From the NCBI GenBank assembly GCA_032718475.1, contig JAUCBJ010008499.1:62001-126000 (forward strand): a DNA stretch of 64,000 nt, in the 5' to 3' direction. The notes below the pieces were generated by a model that saw only the letters and a list, made by a program, of their open reading frames with translations, was not told the DNA's origin and ran no database searches. The DNA comes from Nemertoderma westbladi. Lineage: Eukaryota; Xenacoelomorpha; Nemertodermatida; Nemertodermatidae. The position numbers were made by a program, and so were the translations under genes. Positions 11,494-23,000 of this stretch are shown here, one piece after another. The stretch's first letter is position 1. Every line of letters starts with the position of its first letter.

Positions 11494-11591
11494 TTTTTTT
11501 TATGAACGCATATCTGTCTATGTCTAATCAATTTATTATTTATTTTATGTCTAATTAATTTAATTAGAAGTGTTCAGCTACTGTACTATAC

Positions 11592-11777
11592 CTCTTCTGT
11601 TTATCCCTTCGAAGTCCAACCCAGCTGTGGCCGAACCAGCTCTGGTACTGATCTTCAGCATGTAACTCTCTGACTGTTCGCCGCTGCGCAGCAACGGTAG
11701 ACCCAGAACGGTGACCTCCCCCTCCACGCGAGATTCACGCACAGCGTATTTATCGCTCTCCCATCGAATAGTCGGCC
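11592..11777 (-). CDS. FRAS1/FREM-family gene, exon with first half of the third Calx-beta-like domain in the window
   Basis: The acceptor is TCCTTTCTAG|GGCC and the donor AGAAGAG|GTATAG. The joined frame reads RPTIRWESDKYAVRESRVEG and continues to a segment with RAGSATAGLDFEG. That is a Calx-beta opening strand followed by the 'G-S-A-x-x-G-x-D-F' stretch common in these repeats. It is 186 nt and ends in phase 1. This domain is spread over three exons (with 10451-10590 and 10158-10313). Confidence 0.82.
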
Positions 11778-12047
11778 CTAGAAAGGAGAATAAAATGTTT
11801 GTTGTAGTTATACCCAATGAAACGCAATACAAAATGAGTTCATATAAACAATAATTACATTTTTATTTCACAGAAAAAATTTAATTGTTTAAATAAGTAA
11901 AATGTTATCCATGTAATTTCGTAATACGTAAGTTTTTTCGTGATTCCAACTCCGCGTGGATTTGACACCAACCGGAACCCGTATTCTGTCGCTCTTTACA
12001 ACAAGATCGCGAGATCTCGCACTTCTTTATCGTAGGTGAGAAAAATT

Positions 12048-12895
12048 ATATTTACATACGAATATAAATTATATTTACATACGAATATAAATTATATTTA
12101 CATACGAATATAAATTATATTTACATACGAATATAAATTATATTTACATACGAATATAAATTATATTTACATACGAATATAAATTATATTTACATACGAA
12201 TATAAATTATATTTACATACGAATATAAATTATATTTACATACGAATATAAATTATATTTACATACGAATATAAATTATATTTACATACGAATATAAATT
12301 ATATTTACATACGAATATAAATTATATTTACATACGAATATAAATTATATTTACATACGAATATAAATTATATTTACATACGAATATAAATTATATTTAC
12401 ATAGGAATATAAATTATATTTACATACGAATATAAATTATATTTACATACGAATATAAATTATATTTACATACGAATATAAATTATATTTACATACGAAT
12501 ATAAATTATATTTACATACGAATATAAATTATATTTACATACGAATATAAATTATATTTACATACGAATATAAATTATATTTACATACGAATATAAATTA
12601 TATTTACATACGAATATAAATTATATTTACATACGAATATAAATTATATTTACATACGAATATAAATTATATTTACATACGAATATAAATTATATTTACA
12701 TACGAATATAAATTATATTTACATACGAATATAAATTATATTTACATACGAATATAAATTATATTTACATACGAATATAAATTATATTTACATACGAATA
12801 TAAATTATATTTACATACGAATATAAATTATATTTACATACGAATATAAATTATATTTACATACGAATATAAATTATATTTACATACGAATATAA
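12048..12895. repeat. 23-bp minisatellite, about 37 near-identical copies
   Basis: Perfect head-to-tail copies of a 23-bp unit (TATATTTACATACGAATA plus AAAT). I saw one substitution, near 12,403 (CATAGG for CATACG). It starts about 18 bp into the intron from the donor at 12913. On the minus strand each unit carries CGTATGTAAAT, which resembles a weak 5' splice site. Such homogeneity means recent expansion, strong conversion or an assembly effect. Confidence 0.95.
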
Positions 12896-12913
12896 GGGAT
12901 ACTTGTTACTTAC

Positions 12914-13072
12914 TATCTTCTTCGTCCGTTATCTCGACAATAGTTGTGTTCAAGTTCCAAATGGCCAAGGGTTCGGCTGAAGATAAGACCTTGAGGTAAA
13001 GCATGAGCGTTTCATTACCTTCAAACACCTCGTCTTTCACAAGAGTTACCCGACAATATTCCAAGCTAGACT
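12914..13072 (-). CDS. FRAS1/FREM-family gene, exon with second half of Calx-beta domain
   Basis: The acceptor is TATATTTAG|AGTC and the donor GAAGATA|GTAAGTAAC. The joined frame reads KSSLEYCRVTLVKDEVFEGN, then hydrophobic strands, and ends in VEITDEED. The D-x-x-F-E-G-N-E block and the terminal I-T-D-E-E-D are typical Calx-beta features. It is 159 nt, with the split-codon phase kept on both sides. The 23-bp tandem array begins about 18 nt inside the downstream intron. Confidence 0.85.
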
Positions 13073-13433
13073 CTAAATATGATCAATAATAATGTAGGGC
13101 CAACATATTACAAAATCCGAGTTTTCCGAGTGAAACACATATTATTTTCAAGTTTTGTTTTTAAAAAAAACTTAACTTTAATTTATATTTTTATAAGATA
13201 AGCTAAAATTTGCATGTGCGTGCGTAAAATACGACATCCTATTATAAACTTAAAATTCGGCTTTATTATCATTGGTGTAAGCTCTATCTTTTAAGATATG
13301 GCCCCTTCACGTGTTACACTTCTGTAAATACTTCTGTAAATATATCAAAAATTCAATTCAATTGAAGTTATTGAAGTTTCATGAACGATTTACTATGGAG
13401 TAAAGAAGCTGTCTGTAGAGACTTTCTACTTAC

Positions 13434-13640
13434 TTGGAGGAAATATAACGGTGGCGTTTATTGTATCGAATCGACTATACCGCTCTATGTAATCAACCAT
13501 CCTCGTTGTCGATTGGTCCAGTTCGTAACAAAGAACTCGACTCTCTTTACTGATGTCCCCTGTGCGTCTAATAGGTACCGCAACGTCCTTCCTCGTCTCA
13601 CTCACTGTCGTCCAATTCGTTGTGAATTCAACCTTAGGCA
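13434..13640 (-). CDS. FRAS1/FREM-family gene, exon with first half of the next Calx-beta domain
   Basis: The acceptor is AATCTCCCAG|TGCC and the donor CCTCCAA|GTAAGTAG. Joined in phase it reads LPKVEFTTNWTTVSETR and then VAVPIRRTGDIS, a Calx-beta opening like that of the exon at 33620-33775. It is 207 nt and ends with one base of a split codon (Lys). It continues into 12914-13072, which supplies the C-x-V-x-L...D...EGNET half. The intron on its 5' side (13641-16831) contains the nested RNPC3 gene. Confidence 0.85.
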
Positions 13641-14071
13641 CTGGGAGATTACAAACATAACCGTTTGTTTATAAACAAAACCGAAGTTTAGCTATTCTAA
13701 TTAATTAATTAAAAAAAAAGACAATAATAAAAAATTATATAATTGCCAATTTGTCACTCTAATCCTAATCCAACTGAAATTTATTCATAAATTACTTATT
13801 TTTATTTACCCTGGAGGGTCACATTTCTGACTGTGGTGATTTTTAAGTATATAGACTAGGCATATGAGGGAGATGTGGTCCTGGAATATATGTTTACCTG
13901 TTCCAGTAAAAATTGAATTTATTGAATGATTTCCATGGCCTGCAATGAGTCACAAATCTGGTTCCGCCATGTTGTCAAAAATGACCATCCTTTATTTAAA
14001 TTTACACCCTTTTTAAACGTAAATAAAGCAACCGAATCAACCAATCAGCGGCGAACACGGCACCATAAAGT
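13641..14071 (-). other. Intronic spacer 3' of the nested RNPC3
   Basis: AT-rich. On the minus strand AATAAA occurs at the RNPC3 stop codon and again at 13991-13996, the likelier poly(A) signal (about 76 nt downstream). Nothing else recognised. Confidence 0.55.
13991..13996 (-). terminator. Candidate poly(A) signal of RNPC3
   Basis: AATAAA on the minus strand about 76 nt past the RNPC3 stop codon. Cleavage would follow 10-30 nt further on. Confidence 0.5.
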
Positions 14072-15421
14072 TTATTTTGGCGGGACCCGAGCGAAAGCAA
14101 CAATCATCGGTTTCCCTTGCAACTGGAATCCGTTAGTTAAATGGAGAGCTCGAACAGCCGAGTCCACGGAGGGCAGTTCCACGAAGGCCTGTCCCTTCAT
14201 ACGCCCCTCGCGGAACAACCGAACCGAGAAACTCTCCGATCCGTCGGTCGCAGCGCCAAACCGACGGAATATGAACTCCATATCCGCGGGTTGTATCGTC
14301 CGCGCGAGGTTCTTTATGTAGAGTTTTTGGGAGGGCTCGCCAGGAGTGTAGTTCTTAAATTCCTTTAAATGCATCCGGGATTCGTGGGACAAACGACCTT
14401 TATTGAGTTCCGATAAGGAAATATATTCCGAGGAATCAGAAACTGTTGAATCGTCAGCAACGGGCGGACATATTAAAGGAGGTTGATGTTTAGGTTCGAG
14501 TTTACCAAACGGGTTAGTTTCAATTTCCTCTGGCTTAGATGAACTCTCACTTACGGCAGTCGGTGGTATTTTCAGCGATATTTTCCGATGTACTTTATCA
14601 GGAATATTCTGGGCGAAAACTTCCTCGGGGTTTGCGCGTTTCCGGGGATGTGTAACGCCTCGTGTTATTTCTCTCAATGTAACCGGTGTCCGCTTCGGTT
14701 TACTTTCGATGAGTCGAGGTTTTTCTTCTATCGGAATTTTGCGACGCTGTTCAGAATCTTCGCTGTCCATCTCGCTTTCAGCATCCGAAAGCTCCCCAAT
14801 ATCGATAGATTCTGCGGTTTCCTCAGACGAGCGTACGGGAACTTCCGGGAACCGGTCACCGAATGGGGCCGGAAGATCGAGTCGGTTCATTAGATGGAGA
14901 ACCTGCGTGTATAGCGCGGGTACTGCGAGCATTGCGTCGCAGATGTTGTGTAGGATAGTAGGGGAAGGTTCGGGGTAGCGGTACGTCAGGAGAGAACGTC
15001 TACCAGCAGGAGGTACCGGTACCGAGTAGGGGTGGGGTTCCGGGAGGTAGGGAGCGGGTTCGGAATATTCGTGTTGATCGGAAGTCTCGATTTGAGATGA
15101 CGACGACACGGCCTCCGTATCGCCGTACAGAACGATTAGACGACGGCCGTGCAGCTCGCGTTGGTGGAGGCGCGACATAACGACTGATGCGAACTCTCGA
15201 CTTGGGAACGTGGCAAACACGCAGTGTTTCATTGGGCCGACGTCCGCCATACATCGCACAGATGTCGCCCCGAAGTAACGCAGCATCCCGCTACGTTCGT
15301 TCGCGCTCATCGTTTTGGGTAAATTTTTAATTAGTAGCGACTGAGAAAGGAGAGATGGACTCTGATTATTTGTATTTAGGAAAGGATTTGTCACCGATGA
15401 AGCAACATTATAAGGAATCAT
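14072..15421 (-). CDS. RNPC3: U11/U12 snRNP 65 kDa protein (RNA-binding region-containing protein 3), intronless and nested
   Basis: Single open frame. I chose the ATG at 15421 because family N-termini are short before the first RRM. An in-frame ATG at 15493 would add 24 residues without family character. Residues about 25-100 form RRM1 (SLLIKNLPKTMSANE, LRYFGATSVRCM, KHCVFATFPS). A linker rich in acidic and proline residues follows. A C-terminal RRM (about 365-445) has KLYIKNLARTIQPADMEFIF, GRMKGQAFVELPS and ALHLTNGFQLQGKPMIVAF. This two-RRM layout, with GRMKGQAF in RRM2, is that of U11/U12-65K, which binds U12 snRNA and bridges U11 and U12 in the minor spliceosome. The gene sits inside a FREM-like intron on the same strand. 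Vertebrate orthologues are multi-exonic, so a retrocopy that kept or replaced the parent is possible. The frame is intact. Confidence 0.88.
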   Translation of the reverse strand: MIPYNVASSVTNPFLNTNNQSPSLLSQSLLIKNLPKTMSANERSGMLRYFGATSVRCMADVGPMKHCVFATFPSREFASVVMSRLHQRELHGRRLIVLYGDTEAVSSSSQIETSDQHEYSEPAPYLPEPHPYSVPVPPAGRRSLLTYRYPEPSPTILHNICDAMLAVPALYTQVLHLMNRLDLPAPFGDRFPEVPVRSSEETAESIDIGELSDAESEMDSEDSEQRRKIPIEEKPRLIESKPKRTPVTLREITRGVTHPRKRANPEEVFAQNIPDKVHRKISLKIPPTAVSESSSKPEEIETNPFGKLEPKHQPPLICPPVADDSTVSDSSEYISLSELNKGRLSHESRMHLKEFKNYTPGEPSQKLYIKNLARTIQPADMEFIFRRFGAATDGSESFSVRLFREGRMKGQAFVELPSVDSAVRALHLTNGFQLQGKPMIVAFARVPPK

Positions 15422-16154
15422 CGCGCACAATCTCAATATAATTGTGAGTGTCAGATTGTAGGTAGGGTCTATCTGTCTATCTGTCTCAGGCAACTTGACA
15501 GGTACCTGGACTGGTACCGGTAGTCCTTCAGTAAATAATTTGTGGTTGCTTATTAGCTTTATCAGTTTATACCGGTATCTCAGTCAGTCTTACAGTTAAG
15601 GTAGGCCTACCGGTTGCCTTGCCGGTATTTACCTAGAGTAGAGTTTATCTGCTGCAATGGTTCGCACCGTAGGCCTACTGCGGTACTGCTGCAGAGTGTA
15701 GACTGTTGTTATCTTCGCCTACTGTGCTAGTTCCATAAGTTATGCTCTACGCGAACACGCTTCACATCACACAGTCACAATAAGCGTACTAACACCGTCA
15801 CACTAACCGAAGTCTGCATGTTGAAAAAATGGTCGTTGGGAAGTATTTTAAATCTCCCACTCTAGGGGGAACGACTTTGTCAGTTGGCGTGATTGGTTAC
15901 TAATTTAAAGACATGAGATTTATTTTGATAATAAAATGTATGACCTCTATGCCGCACATTTACCGGTAGTATTTTTATTTGATAATTATATTCTATCTGA
16001 AAAACCGTGAGAAATATGAGCGAAGGAATTCAATCAATATTAAATCGACATACCGTAAAAACTTTAATTGTTTTAATGAACGTGTTGAAAAGCTATTGTG
16101 GATTGAGTTTTGCGCCCATGTGAAGAAAATCACGTTCTCACATTTCGTTGCAAA
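15422..16154 (-). promoter_or_regulatory. Presumed RNPC3 5' region
   Basis: Upstream of the start codon. About 15,505-15,970 contains several ACCGGT-type palindromes and TAGGCCTA palindromes. No TATA box was assigned. The promoter role is inferred from position only. Confidence 0.3.
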
Positions 16155-16339
16155 TAACAGCTGATTATTCTCAAAAATAAAACTGTAACATGTTCTATTG
16201 TGTTTAGTTTATTGTTTTGGTTAAAATAACGTGCCAATGTAACCTGCTCCTTTCCCTAAATTGATAATTTAACATTGAGGCGGGATATTAATTCGCAAGG
16301 CGGGTTTTGCGTCCAGTTCCCCCCCCCCCCCCCCCCCCC
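16155..16339. repeat. Interspersed repeat, copy 3, ending in poly-C
   Basis: Third copy, upstream of RNPC3. It shares GAGGCGGGATATTAATTCGC and the poly-C end with copy 2, so the poly-C tract looks like part of the element. Confidence 0.6.
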
Positions 16340-16831
16340 TGTCTCTCGTTTATAGTTTTGGTTAAATTCAGCACTTCTGTAACCTGAAATTAATGAAAAC
16401 CTGGTATTCTTCACATGGGGGTAAAATGGAAAGTAAGATAATAATGTTGTTAATTATAATAATAAATAATAATAATATTGTTATTAATATAATATAATTA
16501 TTAAAAATAACAAATAGGATTATTTTATCTAAAAAAAATGCGCTTTCTTTCAATTAAATCTACAACAATAATTGGAAGAAGATTATGCTTTTGCTCACTT
16601 ATTACTTTTTCATTATTTTAATGAACAATTTCCATCAGTAATTATTGAAATAACTAAAAAAAAAAAAATTTTTCCGATACTTGTATTTATTAATTTATTA
16701 TTAATTTATACCCTTAATTAATATTTCGTCGATGAATCAGTATTTTTCGACTATAAATTAATTTATATTTATCCTGTTCCAGTTTAAACATGAAAGATGA
16801 ACAATTCTGAAATACTATACGATAAACTTAC
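16340..16831 (-). other. AT-rich intron segment
   Basis: Low-complexity AAT/ATT-rich sequence between the poly-C tract and the exon at 16832-17059. No gene seen. Confidence 0.6.
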
Positions 16832-17059
16832 AATCATCCCATCTATCATCGATGTCTACGACGACCACATGGTCGGTGGCAGATAAACGAGCTTGTTCCG
16901 CCCCATACATAGCCACCATGAAGGTTTCAACCCCTTCCGAATGGGGTCGGGACGAATCGTCGAGAATCTTTATTTCGATGGATTGGATCTGTTCGTATGG
17001 AGGGAAGACGATGGTTTCCGACTCAGAAGATATAGGGAGGTAATCCTCCAGTGCTAGAG
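16832..17059 (-). CDS. FRAS1/FREM-family gene, exon with second half of the Calx-beta domain
   Basis: The acceptor is TTTATCTTACAG|CTCTAGCAC and the donor GATGATT|GTAAGTTT. With the single base carried over from the previous exon it reads ALALEDYLPISSES, then a hydrophobic strand, IKILDD, an EGVETF motif and VVVDIDD. This is the second half of a Calx-beta repeat, with its acidic Ca-binding turns. It is 228 nt and ends in phase 1. The first 12 nt of the exon and the acceptor recur in every unit of the adjoining 15.6-kb satellite. A second in-frame acceptor six bases downstream (CTCTAG|CACTGG) is also possible and would remove two codons. Confidence 0.85.
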
Positions 17060-20000
17060 CTGTAAGATAAACAATAAACAGTAGTGCTACAGCTGTAAGA
17101 TAAACAATAAACACCAGTGTTAGAGCTGTAAGATAAACAATAAACACCAGGTCTAGCTAGAGCTGTAAGATAAACAATAAACAGTAGTGCTCTAGAGCTG
17201 TAAGATAAACAATAAACACCAGTGCTAGTGCTGCAAGATAAACAATAAACACCAGTGTTAGAGCTGTAAGATAAACAATAAACAGTAGTGCTCTAGAGCT
17301 GTAAGATAAACAATAAACAGTAGTGCTCTAGAGCTGTAAGATAAACAATAAACACCAGTGTTAGAGCTGTAAGATAAACAATAAACACCAGGTCTAGCTA
17401 GAGCTGTAAGATAAACAATAAACAGTAGTGCTCTAGAGCTGTAAGATAAACAATAAACACCAGTGCTAGAGCTGTAAGATAAACAATAAACAGTAGTGCT
17501 CTAGAGCTGTAAGATGAACAATAAACACCAATGCTAGAGCTGTAAGATAAACAATAAACACCAGGTCTAGCTAGAGCTGTAAGATAAACAATAAACAGTA
17601 GTGCTCTAGAGCTGTAAGTTAAACAATAAACACCAGTGCTAGAGCTGTAAGATAAACAATAAACAGTAGTGCTCTACAGCTGTAAGATGAACAATAAACA
17701 CCAGTGCTAGAGCTGTAAGATAAACAATAAACAGTAGTGCTCTAGAGCTGTAAGATAAACAATAAACACCAGTGCTAGAGCTGTAAGATAAACAATACAC
17801 ACCAGGTCTATCTAGAGCTGTAAAATAAACAATAAACACCAGTGCTAGAGCTGTAAGATAAACAATAAACACCAGTGCTAGAGCTGTAAGATAAACAATA
17901 CACACCAGGTCTATCTAGAGCTGTAAGATAAACAATAAACACCAGTGCTAGAGCTGTAAGATAAACAATGAACACCAGTGCTAGTGCTGTAAGATAAACA
18001 ATAAACACCAGGTTTAGCTAGAGCTGTAAGATAAACAATAAACACCAATGCTAGAGCTGTAAGATGAACAATAAACACCAGGTTTAGCTAGAGCTGTAAG
18101 ATAAACTATAAACACCAGTGCTAGAGCTGTAAGATAAACAATAAACACCAATGCTAGAGCTGTAAGATAAACAATAAACAGTAGTGCTCTAGAGCTGTAA
18201 GATAAACAATAAACACCAGTGTTAGAGCTGTAAGATAAACAATAAACACCAGGTCTAGCTAGAGCTGTAAGATAAACAATAAACAGTAGTGCTCTAGAGC
18301 TGTAAGATAAACAATAAACACCAGTGCTAGAGCTGTAAGATAAACAATAAACAGTAGTGCTCTAGAGCTGTAAGATGAACAATAAACACCAATGCTAGAG
18401 CTGTAAGATAAACAATAAACACCAGGTCTAGCTAGAGCTGTAAGATAAACAATAAACAGTAGTGCTCTAGAGCTGTAAGATAAACAATAAACACCAGTGC
18501 TAAGGCTGTAAGATAAACAATAAACAGTAGTGCTCTACAGCTGTAAGATGAACAATAAACACCAGTTCTAGAGCTGTAAGATAAACAATAAACAGTAGTG
18601 CTCTAGAGCTGTAAGATGAACAATAAACACCAATGCTAGAGCTGTAAGATAAACAATAAACACCAGGTCTATCTAGAGCTGTAAGATAAACAATAAACAG
18701 TAGTGCTCTAGAGCTGTAAGATAAACAATAAACACCAGTGCAACAGCTGTAAGATAAACAATAAACACCAATGCTAGAGCTGTAAGATGAACAATAAACA
18801 CCAGGTTTAGCTAGAGCTGTAAGATAAACTATAAACACCAGTGCTAGAGCTGTAAGATAAACAATAAACACCAATGCTAGAGCTGTAAGATAAACAATAA
18901 ACAGTAGTGCTCTAGAGCTGTAAGATAAACAATGAACACCAGTGCTACAGCTGTAAGATAAACAATAAACACCAATGCTAGAGCTGTAAGATGAACAATA
19001 AACACCAGGTTTAGCTAGAGCTGTAAGATAAACTATAAACACCAGTGCTAGAGCTGCAAGATAAACAATATACACCAATGCTAGAGCTGTAAGATAAACA
19101 ATAAACAGTAGTGCTCTAGAGCTGTAAGATAAACAATAAACACCAGTGTTAGAGCTGTAAGATAAACAATAAACACCAGGTCTAGCTAGAGCTGTAAGAT
19201 AAACAATAAACAGTAGTGCTCTAGAGCTGTAAGATAAACAATAAACACCAGTGCTAGAGCTGTAAGATAAACAATAAACAGTAGTGCTCTAGAGCTGTAA
19301 GATGAACAATAAACACCAATGCTAGAGCTGTAAGATAAACAATAAACACCAGGTCTAGCTAGAGCTGTAAGATAAACAATAAACAGTAGTGCTCTAGAGC
19401 TGTAAGATAAACAATAAACACCAGTGCTAGAGCTGTAAGATAAACAATAAACAGTAGTGCTCTACAGCTGTAAGATGAACAATAAACACCAGTTCTAGAG
19501 CTGTAAGATAAACAATAAACAGTAGTGCTCTAGAGCTGTAAGATGAACAATAAACACCAATGCTAGAGCTGTAAGATAAACAATAAACACCAGGTCTAGC
19601 TAGAGCTGTAAGATAAACAATAAACAGTAGTGCTCTAGAGCTGTAAGATAAACAATAAACACCAGTGCTAGAGCTGTAAGATAAACAATAAACAGTAGTG
19701 CTCTACAGCTGTAAGATGAACAATAAACACCAGTTCTAGAGCTGTAAGATAAACAATAAACAGTAGTGCTCTAGAGCTGTAAAATAAACAATAAACACCA
19801 GTGCTAGAGCTGTAAGATAAACAATAAACACCAGTGCTAGAGCTGTAAGATAAACAATACACACCAGGTCTATCTAGAGCTGTAAGATAAACAATAAACA
19901 CCAGTGCTAGAGCTGTAAGATAAACAATAAACACCAGTGCTAGAGCTGTAAGATAAACAATAAACACCAATGCTAGAGCTGTAAAATGAACAATAAACAC

Positions 20001-23000
20001 CAGGTTTAGCTAGAGCTGTAAGATAAACAGTAAACACCAGTGCTAGAGCTGTAAGATAAACAATAAACACCAATGCTAGAGCTGTAAGATAAACAATAAA
20101 CAGTAGTGCTCTAGAGCTGTAAGATAAACAATAAACACCAATGCTAGAGCTGTAAGATAAACAATAAACACCAGGTTTAGCTAGAGCTGTAAGATAAACA
20201 ATAAACACCAGGTCTATCTAGAGCTGTAAGATAAACAATAAACACCAGGTTTAGCTAGAGCTGTAAGATAAACAATAAACACCAGGTCTATCTAGAGCTG
20301 TAAGATAAACAATAAACACCAGTGCTAGAGCTGTAAGATAGACAATAAACAGCAGTGCTCTAGAGCTGTAAGATAAACAATAAACACCAATGCTAGAGCT
20401 GTAAGATAAACAATAAACACCAATGCTAGTGCTGTAAGATAAACAATAAACACCAATACTAGTGCTGTAACAATAACAATAAACACCAGGTTTAGCTAGA
20501 GCTGTAAGATAAACAATAAACAGTAGTGCTCTAGAGCTGTAAGATAAACAATAAACACCAATGCTAGAGCTGTAAGATAAACAATAAACAGTAGTGCTCT
20601 AGAGCTGTAAGATAAACAATAAACACCAATGCTAGTGCTGTAAGATAAACAATAAACACCAGGTCTAGCTAGAGCTGTAAGATAAACAATAAACACCAGT
20701 GCTAGAGCTGTAAGATAAACAATAAACACCAATGCTAGAGCTGTAAGATAAACAATAAACAGTAGTGCTCTAGAGCTGTAAGATAAACAATAAACACCAA
20801 TGCTAGTGCTGTAAGATAAACAATAAACACCAGGTTTAGCTAGAGCTGTAAGATAAACAATAAACACCAGGTATATCTAGAGCTGTAAGATAAACAATAA
20901 ACACCAGTGCTAGAGCTGTAAGATAAACAATAAACACCAATGCTAGTGCTGTAAGATAAACAATAAACAGTAGTGCTCTAGAGCTGTAAGATAAACAATA
21001 AACACCAATGCTAGTGCTGTAAGATAAACAATAAACACCAGGTTTAGCTAGAGCTGTAAGATAAACAATAAACACCAGGTCTATCTAGAGCTGTAAGATA
21101 AACAATAAACACCAATGCTAGAGCTGTAAGATAAACAATAAACACCAATGCTAGAGCAGTAAGATAAACAATAAACAGTAGTGCTCTAGAGCTGTAAGAT
21201 AAACAATAAACACCAGTGCTAGAGCTGTAAGATAGACAATAAACAGTAGTGCTCTAGAGCTGTAAGATAAACAATAAACACAAATGCTAGAGCTGTAAGA
21301 TAAACAATAAACACCAGGTCTAGCTAGAGCTGTAAGATAAACAATAAACAGTAGTGCTCTAGAGCTGTAAGATAAACAATAAACACCAATGCTAGTGCCG
21401 TAAGATAAACAATACACACCAGGTCTAGCTAGAGCTGTAAGATAAACAATAAACAGTAGTGCTCTAGAGCTGTAAGATAAACAATAAACACCAATGCTAG
21501 TGCTGTAAGATAAACAATACACACCAGGTTTAGCTAGAGCTGTAAGATGAACAATAAACAACAGTGCTAGAGCTGTAAGATAAACAATAAACAGTAGTTC
21601 TCTAGAGCTGTAAGATAAACAATAAACACCAATGCTAGTGCTGCAAGATAAACAATACACACCAGGTCTAGCTAGAGCTGTCAGATAAACAATAAACAGT
21701 AGTGCTCTAGAGCTGTAAGATAAACAATAAACACTAATGCTAGAGCTATAAGATAAACAATAAACACCAATGATAGTGCTGTAAGATAAACAATACACAC
21801 CAGGATTAGCTAGAGCTGTAAGATGAACAATAAACACCAGTGCTAGAGCTGTAAGATAAACAATAAACAGTAGTGCTCTAGTGCTGTAAGATGAACAATA
21901 AACACCAGTGCTAGAGCTGTAAGATAAACAATAAACAGTAGTGCTCTACAGCTGTAAGATAAACAATAAACACCAGATCTAGCTAGAGCTGTAAGATAAA
22001 CAATAAACACCAATGCTAGTGCTGTAAGATAAACAATACACACCAGGTCTAGCCTAGAGCTGTAAGATAAACAATAAACAGTAGTGCTCTAGAGCTGTAA
22101 GATAAACAATAAACACCAGTGCTAGAGCTGTAAGATAAACAATAAACACCAGTGCTAGAGCTGTAAGATAAACAATAAACAGTAGTGCTCTAGAGCTGTA
22201 AGATAAACAATAAACACCAATGCTAGTGCTGTAAGATAAACAATAAACAGTAGTGCTCTAGAGCTGTAAGATAAACAATAAACAGTAGTGCTCTAGAGCT
22301 GTAAGATAAACAATAAACACCAGTGCTAGAGCTGTAAGATAAACAATAAACACCAGTGCTAGAGCTGTAAGATAAACAATAAACAGTAGTGCTCTAGAGC
22401 TGTAAGATAAACAATAAACAGTAGTGCTCTAGAGCTGTAAGATAAACAATAAACACCAATGCTAGTGCTGTAAGATAAACAATAAACAGTAGTGCTCTAG
22501 TGCTGTAAGATGAACAATAAACACCAGATCTAGCTAGAGCTGTAAGATAAACAATAAACACCAATGCTAGTGCTGTAAGATAAACAATAAACAGTAGTGC
22601 TCTAGAGCTGTAAGATAACAATAAACACCAATGCTAGTGCTGTAAGATAAACAATAAACACCAGGTTTAGCTAGAGCTGTAAGATGAACAATAAACACCA
22701 ATGCTCTAGAGCTGTAAGATAAACAATAAACAGTAGTGCTCTAGAGCTGTAAGATGAACAATAAACAGTAGTGCTCTAGAGCTGTAAGATAAACAATAAA
22801 CACCAATGCTAGGCTGTAAGATAAACAATAAACACCAGGTTTAGCTAGAGCTGTAAAATAAACAATAAACACCAATGCTAGAGCTGTAAGATAAACAATA
22901 AACAGTAGTGCTCTAGAGCTGTAAGATAAACAATAAACACCAATGCTAGAGCTGTAAGATAAACAATAAACAGTAGTGCTCTAGAGCTGTAAGATAAACA

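Larger units (their letters stand above)
10591..11591 (-). other. Intron of the FREM-like gene with interspersed repeats
   Basis: Contains a GC-rich block with several inverted CTCCGG/CCGGAG motifs (about 10,672-10,745), a poly-C tract (10,867-10,893), two copies of a ~150-bp interspersed repeat (about 11,090-11,215 and 11,320-11,480) and a second poly-C tract at 11,478-11,493. No gene. Confidence 0.55.

Noticed and set aside
12904-12914. U12-type (minor) intron next to the nested RNPC3
   Set aside because: The donor reads ATA|GTAAGTAAC, a normal U2-type site. The GTATCCC nearby is past the donor.
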